DNA of 64,000 nucleotides from assembly GCF_000821245.2 (NCBI RefSeq), contig NZ_LN611422.1:100456-164455 (forward strand), written 5' to 3'. Below are positions 18,416-26,493 of the stretch, piece by piece. The stretch comes from Virgibacillus senegalensis. GTDB taxonomy: Bacteria > Bacillota > Bacilli > Bacillales > Amphibacillaceae. The notes beneath the pieces are model-generated. The model saw nothing but the letters and a program-made list of their open reading frames with translations. It searched no databases and was not told the origin of the DNA. The number at the start of each line of letters is the position of its first letter. Positions within the stretch are counted from its first letter, which is position 1. Position numbers and translations under genes: made by a program.

Positions 18416-18595
18416 CTCTGTAAATGCTCTTCTCTTCACGATAATGGTAGTCCTGGACTCATAAATGCATGCATTCATTTCCCTGGAATCTCTACACTCG
18501 CCCATAGTCCATGTGAAATCGTTTAAGTTCCTCCGAAAAAGGATATAGATTACTAGCACCTATTTCTAACGGATTAATAAACGGAGGGGATTCAC

Positions 18596-19039
18596 ATGAA
18601 AAAATCGACGATTGGAATGATTGCCGGTTCAACGGCATTAGTATCAGCGGGTACGGTAATGGCTGTCAAGAAATATCAGGAGAAATCAGGGAATGGCAGC
18701 CTGAACGGCAACGACATGTTGGAAAAAGTCAAAACAGGTGCCAGCAAAACGATGCAGAAGACGAAGGCCGTCCTTGATAAGCAAATGGATATGATGAATA
18801 AAGAGAAACAGATGATCGATCAAGCCGATTCGAAAATGCAAAGCAGTAATCATGCTGGACAGCTAGATCCAACCATCCAGAAAAAGGATGACATCGAAAG
18901 TCCCGATGCACCACAGGATGAAGCAGAACAAGGGTTGACAGGGCTTGACCATGAATACCGTTCGGAATGGGTTGCCAACGGTTTTCCCCAAACACATCGT
19001 GAAATGGAACGTCTCGAAGAGGAAGACGAAAGTAAATAA
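18596..19039 (+). CDS. Small membrane-anchored protein of unknown function
   Basis: A 147-residue protein not assigned to a known family. An N-terminal hydrophobic segment (residues ~6-24, TIGMIAGSTALVSAGTVMAV) resembles the anchor of YtxH-like proteins. A Met/Lys/Gln-rich helical stretch follows (~40-85, probable coiled coil), then an acidic linker and a more structured end LDHEYRSEWVANGFPQTHRE. It has a strong GGAGGGG site and its own terminator, so it is likely a real monocistronic gene. The C-terminal segment looks conserved in character but I cannot name it. Confidence 0.75.
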   Translation: MKKSTIGMIAGSTALVSAGTVMAVKKYQEKSGNGSLNGNDMLEKVKTGASKTMQKTKAVLDKQMDMMNKEKQMIDQADSKMQSSNHAGQLDPTIQKKDDIESPDAPQDEAEQGLTGLDHEYRSEWVANGFPQTHREMERLEEEDESK

Positions 19040-19042
19040 CGA

Positions 19043-19079
19043 AAAAACCGGACCCTTTATCAGGGATCCGGTTTTTTTG
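19043..19079 (+). terminator. Terminator
   Basis: AAAACCGGACCCT and AGGGATCCGGTTTT pair around TTATC with a following T-run. Confidence 0.85.
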
Positions 19080-19097
19080 TGCTATGTAATCCTAAAA

Positions 19098-19604
19098 TTA
19101 AGCCTTTAACTGATCGAGCAGCCTTTCTGTATGCTTGGGTGTTTTTAAATGATAGATGGTAATATCGTTGGTGTTTCGGAGTTTTTCTTTGATAGCTGGG
19201 GCTCTTCGTTTCTTGAATCGGGCAACCCACAGAAAAAATTCCAGGTCAAGCTTTTCACGGCAGTCTTCTCCCATATCTGGACGGGTTTTTCCTTGGTATT
19301 GGATCCGTCTTTTAACAATGCCATACAAGCATCTCAGGGTGGAATAGTCGAGAAAGATGACAGTGTCTGCTGCCTTAAGCCGTAATTCCATGGTGGAACC
19401 ATAGTTGCCATCAATAATCCAGGCATCTTGTTGGGTGATTTCCTCTTGGAGCTTTTGCAGCTCTTTTTTGTTGATCGGCTGCCAACCCGGTTTCCAGAAA
19501 TAAGCGTCTAAATGATAAACAGGTAATTGAAGTATGTTGCCTAATTCCCTGGCCAATGTCGATTTACCGGCTCCGCCGCTTCCGATGATGGCGATTTTTT
19601 TCAT
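19098..19604 (-). CDS. P-loop kinase-like protein (topology modulation / FlaR-type family)
   Basis: A 168-residue nucleoside-kinase-like P-loop protein with Walker A GSGGAGKST at residues 8-16. The stretches YHLDAYFWKPGW and WIIDGNYG are typical of proteins annotated as DNA topology modulation protein or adenylate-kinase-related protein. The biochemical substrate of this family is not established, and the topology name derives from an old genetic observation. The ATG follows GGGAGGG. It is convergent with the preceding gene and separated from it by a terminator. Confidence 0.85.
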   Translation of the reverse strand: MKKIAIIGSGGAGKSTLARELGNILQLPVYHLDAYFWKPGWQPINKKELQKLQEEITQQDAWIIDGNYGSTMELRLKAADTVIFLDYSTLRCLYGIVKRRIQYQGKTRPDMGEDCREKLDLEFFLWVARFKKRRAPAIKEKLRNTNDITIYHLKTPKHTERLLDQLKA

Positions 19605-19905
19605 GGATTACTCCCTCCCGATAAGCTTATTTTTTTGTGAGGTCATGAGATCGTGGTGAGGGTGAAACTGGAGAAAAAAAGCAAATCCTATTGGGAAAAT
19701 TTGCATCGTTTTTCTGGTGACAGATTTTTAATCATACCATTATTTTTCGAAAAATCAATATCTTTTCAGGAGAAAATATGACAAATGGATAAGATGGAAC
19801 ACAACCTATCTTCACATACAAAAACCGAACGAGTTCGAAGCTTCCGATTTCGAATCATCGTCCGGTTATTGCTTTTGGTGCTGTGCTTTTTTCCCAGTCT
19901 CTTTG
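19605..19905. other. Intergenic region
   Basis: About 300 bp upstream of the P-loop gene and downstream of dat. It contains the imperfect hairpin GCAAAT-ATTTGC (about 19680-19707), which may terminate the dat transcript. A short plus-strand ORF with one hydrophobic segment begins here and runs antisense into dat; I do not regard it as a gene. Confidence 0.5.
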
Positions 19906-20778
19906 TTACGTTGCTTTTGGAACGGAAGATGCAGTCAAGCCGGCATCTTCCTGGTAGGCCGTTTGCAATTTTTTCGTAACAGGGCCAGGCTCCCCGTTTT
20001 GCACGTTTTTTCCGTCAATCTTAACGATTGGCATGACTTCGGCGGTACTGCTCGAAAGAAATACTTCATCGGCCTCTTGCAGATCCTCCAGCTTGAATGC
20101 TTGTTCTATGAAGGGGATACCCAGCTCTTTTGCAAGAATCTTCACTCTGGAGCGGACACATCCGTGTAAAATGTTGTTGGTTTCCGGATGGGTATGGATT
20201 TTTCCCTCTTTCACGATGTAAGCATTGGATGAGCTGCATTCGGTTACTTTTCCATCGCGATGCAATATTGCTTCAAAAGCACCATGTTCCTTGGCCTCTT
20301 GTTTGGCTAGTACGTTCGGGAGCAAATTCAAACTTTTAATGTAACAATTTTGCCAGCGCTCGTCCGGCATGGTGATTGCTGCCACCCCACTGGTCAATTT
20401 TTCCATGGGGCGCGGCAAATCTTGTACATACGCATAAAAATTCGCTTCAACATCGATCGGAAATACGTGGTCACGTAAGGCAGAGCCTCTTGTTGCCTGG
20501 AGGTATACTTTAGCGTCGTTTTCTACTTTGTTGATCTTTAATAGCTCTTCCAACAAGTGGTAAAGCCTTTCTTTGTTGAACGGCAAGGTCAACTTGACTG
20601 CCTCTGCCGAACGGAAAAGCCTGTCGACATGCTCATTTATCAAGTAATAGTTTCCCTGATACACACGGATCACCTCATATATACCATCGCCGAACTGGAG
20701 TCCGCGCTCTTGGAATGGATAACTCAATTCGTCTTCGTTCACGAAGGTTGTTTGAGACAAAACTTTCGGATGAATCAT
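19906..20778 (-). CDS. dat: D-amino acid (D-alanine) aminotransferase
   Basis: A 290-residue PLP enzyme of fold type IV that interconverts D-alanine and 2-oxoglutarate with pyruvate and D-glutamate, linking to peptidoglycan precursor supply. Family features are ERGLQFGDGIYEVIRVYQGN (residues ~24-43), the Schiff-base lysine in CYIKSLNLLPNVLAKQEA (~144-161) and TECSSSNAYIV. Length matches B. subtilis-type Dat (~282-290). Start preceded by AAAGGAGG. Branched-chain aminotransferases share the fold but lack this spacing. An AT-rich promoter region lies upstream. Confidence 0.92.
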   Translation of the reverse strand: MIHPKVLSQTTFVNEDELSYPFQERGLQFGDGIYEVIRVYQGNYYLINEHVDRLFRSAEAVKLTLPFNKERLYHLLEELLKINKVENDAKVYLQATRGSALRDHVFPIDVEANFYAYVQDLPRPMEKLTSGVAAITMPDERWQNCYIKSLNLLPNVLAKQEAKEHGAFEAILHRDGKVTECSSSNAYIVKEGKIHTHPETNNILHGCVRSRVKILAKELGIPFIEQAFKLEDLQEADEVFLSSSTAEVMPIVKIDGKNVQNGEPGPVTKKLQTAYQEDAGLTASSVPKAT

Positions 20779-20988
20779 AAGCAGAAATCCTCCTTTGCGA
20801 AGTTAACAGTTATAAAAAATTATAGCATAGAATAATCTTGTATTATATTATAGAATGGCTTGCAAAATGAATGGATCCAAAACTGTTCACAGGAAGCTTT
20901 GGTGTAGGCACCGTCCTAGTATTTTTTAGGCCAGCTGCGGACAATTTATAGATAAAAATTTTTTTCGACAAAAAATGATATTTACCTA

Positions 20989-21017
20989 TTGCATCTACAG
21001 AATCTGATTGTTATAAT
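20989..21017 (+). promoter_or_regulatory. Promoter of the tRNA-Gly gene
   Basis: TTGCAT, 17-bp spacer, TATAAT (21012-21017). It lies about 65 bp upstream of the tRNA. Confidence 0.65.
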
Positions 21018-21082
21018 GATTAACGTTACTTCAAAGAAACGTTGTTCCATTTAGGAATGATGGAGATAAACGATAAAAATAT

Positions 21083-21156
21083 GCGGGTGTAGTTTAGTGG
21101 TAAAACCTCAGCCTTCCAAGCTGATGATGAGGGTTCGATTCCCTTCACCCGCTCCA
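21083..21156 (+). tRNA. tRNA-Gly (anticodon UCC), CCA encoded
   Basis: The cloverleaf is complete: acceptor GCGGGTG/CACCCGC, D arm with GTGG loop, anticodon stem TCAGC/GCTGA with loop CTTCCAA (anticodon TCC at 21115-21117), T arm GAGGG-TTCGATT-CCCTT, discriminator T and genomically encoded CCA at 21154-21156. It is a single, isolated tRNA gene followed by a terminator-like stem. Confidence 0.97.
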
Positions 21157-21171
21157 ATGTACTTATGAGCC

Positions 21172-21215
21172 AACGCAGTGTTTCGTTTTTAAAGCAACGA
21201 GGCATTGCGTTTTTA
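21172..21215 (+). terminator. Terminator after tRNA-Gly
   Basis: AACGCAGTG and CATTGCGTT form the stem, followed by TTTTA. Confidence 0.65.
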
Positions 21216-21318
21216 TTTTGGTTAAAATTAACTGGATGTCTCTGGAGATGCTTGCTTGATAGGAGGTCAGGGAAGATTGTATCCTATAAATAGTCAGTGT
21301 TTAAAAGAGGTGTCATAG

Positions 21319-23022
21319 ATGAAGGATTTGCAAAGAAAACTGCAGCAAATTGATGGGAAAAGCTATAAAGGGTATAAGGGGATTCAAGGTCGATATTCCT
21401 TTCACCGTTATGAGCTTGTCATCGACTATGTACAAGGAGACCCGTTTGCCTCTCCTTCCAAAATCAGGCTGATTGTTCCGGATGCTTACCGAAAGATCAA
21501 TCCGGCTTGGAAGGAGAACCGGCAGCGGAAAATATATAGTGAAGATCGGATTGCCAGGGCAGTGTCCAAAGCAATTCATCATAATACTGTTTACAGCAAA
21601 GGTTCAGGGAAAAGCGGCTTAATAGCAATTGACAGCCCCGGACAGGAAATTCTGGAACGCAGTGCTGTCCAGCTTGATCCTGGATTTACCACGATCTGCT
21701 TATCGATTGGACTGCCTGCAAATGGCAGGAGAATCAATGGAAAAGAAGCGGAAAAACTGTTTTTTGACATTATTCCGGGTATTATGGAAAAATCGATATT
21801 TTCCATTTCGGATAAGGAGATAGAAGAAAGTGTTCAGTTAGCCGATCAGCATCAGGTGATCAGGCAAAAAATGAAGGAAAACCGCTGGATTTCCTTTATT
21901 GCCGATGGGTCTGTTCTGCCTCGCCAAAGCGGAATCAGCAACCGTCCCATGAAACAGGCGGTACCATTTGAAAGTACACCGGAAAACAGGGTGTCGATTG
22001 AGCTGCCTCACCGCAAAGAGCCGATTACAGGAATGGCGCTTTCCAAAGGGATTGTCCTAATTGTCGGCGGTGGATACCATGGGAAAAGTACGTTGCTTCA
22101 TGCGATTGAACGGGGAGTATATCATCATATCAGAGGCGATGGACGTGAATATGTGTTGACCGATCCAAATGCGGTGAAGGTACGTGCCGAAGACGGACGT
22201 CAAGTCAGCACGGTCAATATATCGCCTTTTATCAATGACTTGCCGCATAAAGAGGATACCAGTGGCTTCTCCACCGAAAATGCAAGTGGAAGCACGTCAC
22301 AGGCGGCCAATGTCGTCGAGGCGTTGGAGGCTGGTGCTACTACTGTTTTAATCGATGAGGATACCAGTGCGACGAACTTCATGATCCGTGATCAGCGGAT
22401 GCAGGAGCTGGTCGCGAAAGAAAAAGAACCGATTACACCGTTTATTGATAAAGTTAGGCAAATGCGTGATCAGCTTGATGTGTCGACAATCCTGGTAATG
22501 GGAGGTTCTGGCGACTACTTTGATGCTGCCGACCAGGTGATCATGATGGATCGCTATCAGCCTCACAATGTTACCGACAAAGCCAGGGAAATTGCCAGGA
22601 AGTATCCTTTTTCGCGTAACCAGCAGGCTGGTGAATCGTTTGGCAGTCTGCCGAACCGGCGCTTTCTGCCTGGCAGTTTGCAAACAAACCAAGGGAAAAA
22701 ACACAAAGTGCAGGCGAAAGGCTTGACGACGGTTCTTATGGGACGTACGGATATTAGCCTGCATTACGTGGAGCAGCTAGTCGATGCTTCACAAACGAGA
22801 ATGATTGCCGAAATCATCCGGCATATGGACCAGAAAAAGTGGCTGGACAACGAACGGACGTTGACAGAATTGCTTGATGCAATCGAAGCACAGATCGAAC
22901 AAAAAGGACTTGCTTCCTTTGCGCCATTTCCGGACCAGCATCCGGGAGACCTGGCCAGACCGCGCCGATTCGAAATAGCCGCCACCCTAAACCGCATGCG
23001 AACCGCCAAAGTAAAAGAATAG
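21319..23022 (+). CDS. Predicted ATPase of the ABC class (PF09818 type)
   Basis: A 567-residue cytoplasmic protein of the uncharacterised ABC-class ATPase family. Walker A is GGGYHGKST (~252-260), a signature-like TSQAANVVEALEAGA and Walker B with ATTVLIDEDTSATNFMIRD follow. There are no membrane helices, so it is not a transporter subunit. Start after AAGAGGTG. The gene stands alone after the tRNA and is followed by a cluster of GGGGACAGTCCCC repeats. Cellular function is not known for the family. Confidence 0.88.
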   Translation: MKDLQRKLQQIDGKSYKGYKGIQGRYSFHRYELVIDYVQGDPFASPSKIRLIVPDAYRKINPAWKENRQRKIYSEDRIARAVSKAIHHNTVYSKGSGKSGLIAIDSPGQEILERSAVQLDPGFTTICLSIGLPANGRRINGKEAEKLFFDIIPGIMEKSIFSISDKEIEESVQLADQHQVIRQKMKENRWISFIADGSVLPRQSGISNRPMKQAVPFESTPENRVSIELPHRKEPITGMALSKGIVLIVGGGYHGKSTLLHAIERGVYHHIRGDGREYVLTDPNAVKVRAEDGRQVSTVNISPFINDLPHKEDTSGFSTENASGSTSQAANVVEALEAGATTVLIDEDTSATNFMIRDQRMQELVAKEKEPITPFIDKVRQMRDQLDVSTILVMGGSGDYFDAADQVIMMDRYQPHNVTDKAREIARKYPFSRNQQAGESFGSLPNRRFLPGSLQTNQGKKHKVQAKGLTTVLMGRTDISLHYVEQLVDASQTRMIAEIIRHMDQKKWLDNERTLTELLDAIEAQIEQKGLASFAPFPDQHPGDLARPRRFEIAATLNRMRTAKVKE

Positions 23023-23041
23023 ACCGGGGTCGGCATAGACC

Positions 23042-23199
23042 GGGGTCAGTCCCCGAACAAGTGAAGGGACAGTCCCTCCCCCGTTTAGGGGACAGTCCCC
23101 AATAACGGGAAATAGCGTTATGCCGGGGTTTTGCCGTTTTGAACTGTTGGAAATCGGCTTTTTGGGGACAGTCCCCAGACCCGTCGAGGGACTGTCCCC
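23042..23199. repeat. Cluster of GGGGACAGTCCCC-type palindromic repeats
   Basis: Five near-palindromic copies are packed here: 23042-23054, 23066-23076, 23088-23100, 23164-23176 and, in inverted form, 23188-23199. Copies of the same word occur at 36652-36663 and 45669-45707. Between them, GCCG/CGGC followed by TTTTT (about 23132-23163) may terminate the upstream gene. Confidence 0.85.
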
Positions 23200-23244
23200 G
23201 GGTTACCGCGCGTTGCTGTAATACGAAGAAAGGAGGGGATATGG

Positions 23245-24387
23245 ATGGCTTATGAGGAGTTGAAGCAGGAGATTATAGCGTACAGTAAGTCGATTGGGAT
23301 TGATAAGGTCGGATTTGCTTCTGTGGATGTATTTACAGAACTGAAGTCACGGCTGGAACGGCAGGAGGAGCTGGGTTATCAATCGGGCTTCGAAAAGGGT
23401 TCGATCGAGGAACGGACGAATCCTGTCAAGTTGATGCCGGAGGCGCAGTCGATTATATCGATTGCCCTTGCCTATCCCTCCAGGTTGAAGGACGCCCCAA
23501 AAAGCAAGAAAGGGGAAAGGCGTGGACTATTTTGCCGCGCTTCATGGGGAAAAGATTACCATGATGTTTTGCGCGATAAATTGGAAAAGCTCGCATCGTT
23601 CATTTCCGAAAAAGTCTACGGGTTTTCTTACCGGTCAATGGTCGATACAGGAGAACTGTCGGACAGGGCTGTTGCAGAACGGGCAGGCATAGGGTTCAGC
23701 GGAAAAAACACGACGCTGATTACACCAGAGTTCGGATCCTATGTCTATTTAGGGGAAATGATTACGAATGTCCCTCTCACACCGGATGAGCCGGTGGAGG
23801 ACAGCTGTGGCGAGTGCACCAAATGCATTGACGCGTGCCCGACCGGAGCCTTGGTTCAAGGCGGACAATTGAACGCGCAAAAGTGCATTGCGTTTTTAAC
23901 ACAAACGAAGGATTTCCTGCCTGATGAATACAGGAGTAAAATTGGGAACAGGGTGTACGGCTGTGATACCTGTCAGCTGGTTTGTCCGAAAAACCGGAAA
24001 AAAGATTTTCATCTACATCCGGAAATGGAGCCTGATCCGGAGGTTGTCAAACCGAAGCTCGTTCCGCTTCTATCGATGTCCAATCGGGAATTCAAGGAAA
24101 AATTCGGCGATATTTCAGGATCATGGCGTGGTAAAAAACCGATTCAACGCAATGCAATCATTGCTCTCGGCCATTACCGGGAAGAAAGTGCTGTGGATGA
24201 GCTAATCCGTTTGATGAAGGAAGATCCTCGGCCGGTAATCCGCGGGACCGCAGCCTGGTCATTGGGGAAAATCGGGACAGAAGAGGCTTTTGCTGCTATT
24301 GAAACAGCCATGCCGAAAGAAACAGATGAGAAAGTAGTTTTTGAAATGGAGAAAGGACTTCATTTCAAAGAAAAACAACACGTTTAA
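23245..24387 (+). CDS. queG: Epoxyqueuosine reductase QueG
   Basis: A 380-residue cobalamin- and iron-sulfur-dependent enzyme catalysing the last step of queuosine synthesis, reduction of epoxyqueuosine in tRNA. Two 4Fe-4S motifs are visible: CGECTKCIDACPTG (~193-206) and GCDTCQLVCP (~240-249). The N-terminal half carries the GELSDRAVAERAGIGFSGKN stretch typical of QueG. The C-terminus (~300-375) has HEAT-like repeats, as in Bacillus homologues (length ~380). Start after AAAGGAGGGG. Confidence 0.94.
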   Translation: MAYEELKQEIIAYSKSIGIDKVGFASVDVFTELKSRLERQEELGYQSGFEKGSIEERTNPVKLMPEAQSIISIALAYPSRLKDAPKSKKGERRGLFCRASWGKDYHDVLRDKLEKLASFISEKVYGFSYRSMVDTGELSDRAVAERAGIGFSGKNTTLITPEFGSYVYLGEMITNVPLTPDEPVEDSCGECTKCIDACPTGALVQGGQLNAQKCIAFLTQTKDFLPDEYRSKIGNRVYGCDTCQLVCPKNRKKDFHLHPEMEPDPEVVKPKLVPLLSMSNREFKEKFGDISGSWRGKKPIQRNAIIALGHYREESAVDELIRLMKEDPRPVIRGTAAWSLGKIGTEEAFAAIETAMPKETDEKVVFEMEKGLHFKEKQHV

Positions 24388-24420
24388 ACAATCGGTGATC
24401 ATCCGGATCCTTCGATTGAA

Positions 24421-24464
24421 AAAAACCTCCGTTTCAGTCTGCAGACAGGCTGGTGGAGGTTTTT
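24421..24464 (+). terminator. Terminator after queG
   Basis: AAAAACCTCC and GGAGGTTTTT form the outer stem, with inner pairing CAGTCTGCAGACAGGCTG. Confidence 0.8.
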
Positions 24465-24518
24465 CTTGTTCAGAGAATGCATATTCCTTCATATAAGTTA
24501 AGTAGGAGGGATACACGC

Positions 24519-25382
24519 ATGGATGACAAACAGCTATTGACGGCGTATTGGCAGCGTCTTTTGGAGCAAAGAAGCGATGGGAATCCGGATAATTGGCTAT
24601 TGCGAAAAAAACGTCTGCATGAGGAACGCGGGAATAAGGTTCCGAGAATCAGGGGGGAAGGGAAGCTGCTGCGAAAAAGCAGGGACCGCCAGGACCAGAC
24701 CAGGGTAGAGTATGATTTACTGGCGGTATTTTTCATCAAACAGGGAAATTCCTTCTACCATGAAGAGGAACAGCATCGCCATACCGCGGTCATCCAGGCG
24801 GGACAAGTGATCAGTGATCAGGTGGAAATTCCTTCGAAGCAAACAAAACAATTACCGGCCATCGAATTATTTGGTAAAGAAGAAATGCGTTCCCAACGCT
24901 TTTCGTACGATAGACGGGCTGCAGTTCAATATGCTGAACGGTGGTGGAATGATTATAATCCGGCGTTCCGGAAGTTTGCGGTAGACTGCACGAATTACAT
25001 CTCCCAATGTCTTTATGCTGGCGGGGCACCGATGTGGGGAATGCCTGACAAGGGACGAGGCTGGTGGTACCAGGATAGCAGCTGGAGTTACAGTTGGGCA
25101 GTGGCACATTCCCTTCGCTGGTATTTAAGCGGATCGACACAGGGGTTAAAGGGGAAAGAACTGGAAAGGGCAAGTGATTTACTTCCTGGAGACGTCATTT
25201 GTTACGATTTTCAAGGAGATGGACGTTGGGATCATAACACCATTGTCGTATCTAAGGATACAAACGGTCAACCGCTTGTCAATGCCCATACAGATAACAG
25301 CCGCCACCGCTACTGGGACTATCGTGACTCGATGGCCTGGACCGAAAATTGCCAGTATAAATTTTTTCGGATCGGCGAGTAA
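24519..25382 (+). CDS. Putative amidase-domain protein (Amidase_6 type)
   Basis: A 287-residue protein with a C-terminal amidase/CHAP-like domain of the Amidase_6 type (residues ~130-285): predicted catalytic Cys in AVDCTNYISQCL, His in WDHNTIVV and a downstream NAHTDNSRHRYW segment. The N-terminal half is charged with no export signal, so the site of action is uncertain; relatives in Bacillus are thought to act on cell-wall or spore peptides but are uncharacterised. ATG 24519 is preceded by AGGAGGG; the upstream in-frame extension runs through the queG terminator and is rejected. Confidence 0.85.
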   Translation: MDDKQLLTAYWQRLLEQRSDGNPDNWLLRKKRLHEERGNKVPRIRGEGKLLRKSRDRQDQTRVEYDLLAVFFIKQGNSFYHEEEQHRHTAVIQAGQVISDQVEIPSKQTKQLPAIELFGKEEMRSQRFSYDRRAAVQYAERWWNDYNPAFRKFAVDCTNYISQCLYAGGAPMWGMPDKGRGWWYQDSSWSYSWAVAHSLRWYLSGSTQGLKGKELERASDLLPGDVICYDFQGDGRWDHNTIVVSKDTNGQPLVNAHTDNSRHRYWDYRDSMAWTENCQYKFFRIGE

Positions 25383-25466
25383 TCCTATTTGGTTCATCCC
25401 GTGTTCTCGTAACTTCCATTAGTTGTGGTATAATAATCTGGTTACTAACGATATGGGGTGAAAAAA

Positions 25467-25940
25467 GTGGCAATACACGTAGTTTTATTTCAGCCGGAAA
25501 TCCCTGCCAACACGGGTAATATTTCACGCACCTGCCTGGCTACCGGTGCAACACTGCATCTGATCAGACCGCTCGGTTTTTCCACTGATGATCGAATGCT
25601 GCGAAGAGCAGGGCTGGATTACTGGAAGGACGTAAAAATACGTTACTATGATTCCTTGGACGAATTGTATCAAACATATCCGGACGGGGATTTTTATTAT
25701 ATTGAAAACTTCGGAACAAAGCATTATACCGATTTTGATTTTAATAAGCCGGAAGAGGATTTATTCTTCGTATTCGGCAGAGAAACCAACGGAATTCCGA
25801 AAGAATTGCTTGAAGGAAAAGAGGATAAGTGCCTGCGTATCCACATGAATGATATGGTCCGTTCGTTGAACCTGTCTAACACGGCCGCAATCGTTGTCTA
25901 TGAAGCGCTTCGTCAGCAAGGGTTTCCAGGGTTGCATTAG
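25467..25940 (+). CDS. trmL: tRNA (cytidine(34)-2'-O)-methyltransferase TrmL
   Basis: A 157-residue SPOUT methyltransferase that 2'-O-methylates the wobble nucleotide of leucine tRNAs. The family pattern is complete: HVVLFQPEIPANTGNISRTC at the N-terminus, FVFGRETNGIP in the middle and IHMNDMVRSLNLSNTAAIVV at the C-terminal knot. The GTG at 25467 gives the usual family N-terminus and sits 6 bp after GGGGTG; the in-frame GTG at 25458 lacks a site. An 18-bp tandem duplication covers the stop codon. Confidence 0.93.
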   Translation: MAIHVVLFQPEIPANTGNISRTCLATGATLHLIRPLGFSTDDRMLRRAGLDYWKDVKIRYYDSLDELYQTYPDGDFYYIENFGTKHYTDFDFNKPEEDLFFVFGRETNGIPKELLEGKEDKCLRIHMNDMVRSLNLSNTAAIVVYEALRQQGFPGLH

Positions 25941-25957
25941 TTTCCAGGGTTGCATTA
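25922..25957 (+). repeat. 18-bp perfect tandem duplication at the trmL stop codon
   Basis: The 18-bp unit GTTTCCAGGGTTGCATTA occurs twice back to back (25922-25939, 25940-25957). The first copy encodes the last residues and stop of trmL; the second is downstream. It looks like a recent replication-slippage duplication. Confidence 0.9.
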
Positions 25958-25971
25958 AGGCATAATAAATC

Positions 25972-26003
25972 AAAAACACCAGCCGTACAGCTGGTGTTTT
26001 TTT
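25972..26003. terminator. Terminator after trmL
   Basis: CACCAGC and GCTGGTG with flanking A and T runs; usable from both strands. Confidence 0.85.
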
Positions 26004-26088
26004 GCTTATCGAAATAAAAATAGGTCAGAAAACCATAGGACAAAAACATCTGTCTCTGCCTAATGGGTTGGTCCAATCGGAGTTTTCC

Positions 26089-26187
26089 TTATCGTTTTGG
26101 TGTTTGTTTGGAATCACGTCCCGCTGAGAAAATGGCAGTAAGGAACACAACTGCTACACCCAGGATCAAGGCTATATTCATGCTCAT
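26089..26187 (-). CDS. 32-residue single-helix membrane peptide
   Basis: A short ORF of 32 codons preceded by a near-perfect AAAGGAGG ribosome site 10 bp upstream of ATG 26187. The peptide is a hydrophobic helix (NIALILGVAVVFLTAIF, residues ~4-20) followed by a positively charged tail ending in KR. Size, start signal and composition fit the many small membrane proteins of Bacillaceae; I cannot name it. The gene sits between trmL and prkA on the opposite strand and its transcript would end at the 25972-26003 terminator. Confidence 0.65.
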   Translation of the reverse strand: MSMNIALILGVAVVFLTAIFSAGRDSKQTPKR

Positions 26188-26493
26188 GGAAGGCTTCCTC
26201 CTTTATGTTCTGTGCCAAGCAGGCAATAAATAATATATGTATCTTGCCTCTATTATAACGAATTATGAGAAGCTTGTGAACTGCGAGCGATGAAATAAAC
26301 TCCCTCTTCCACCGGAGCGAAAATCATCGTCACAGGTTCCATGTTGCTATCATTCATGTTAACAGGGGTGGCGACATAGATTAAAGTAACCATCTTTTCT
26401 TATGGGAACCAAAAAGGGAGCAGGTGACGTTGACACCTGTGCTGAGCATACTGTTGGGTAGTTTTTGCTAAATTCTTCAGGGAGGGCGTAGAG
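26188..26493. other. Intergenic region upstream of prkA
   Basis: This region holds the small peptide's ribosome site and an inverted repeat GCAGGTG-CACCTGTGC (26420-26442). CATACTGT (26447-26454) resembles the -10 of mother-cell sigma factors SigE/SigK, as prkA is sporulation-controlled in B. subtilis. No convincing -35 is visible. Confidence 0.4.

Noticed and set aside
19785-19979. Plus-strand ORF of 64 codons with one hydrophobic stretch
   Set aside because: It overlaps the 3' end of dat in antisense, has only a weak AGGAGA site placed for a different ATG, and its sequence looks like translated dat antisense.
23020-23200. Possible CRISPR array from the repeated GGGGACAGTCCCC words
   Set aside because: Repeats are only 11-13 bp, occur in both orientations and have irregular spacing, and no cas genes are near.
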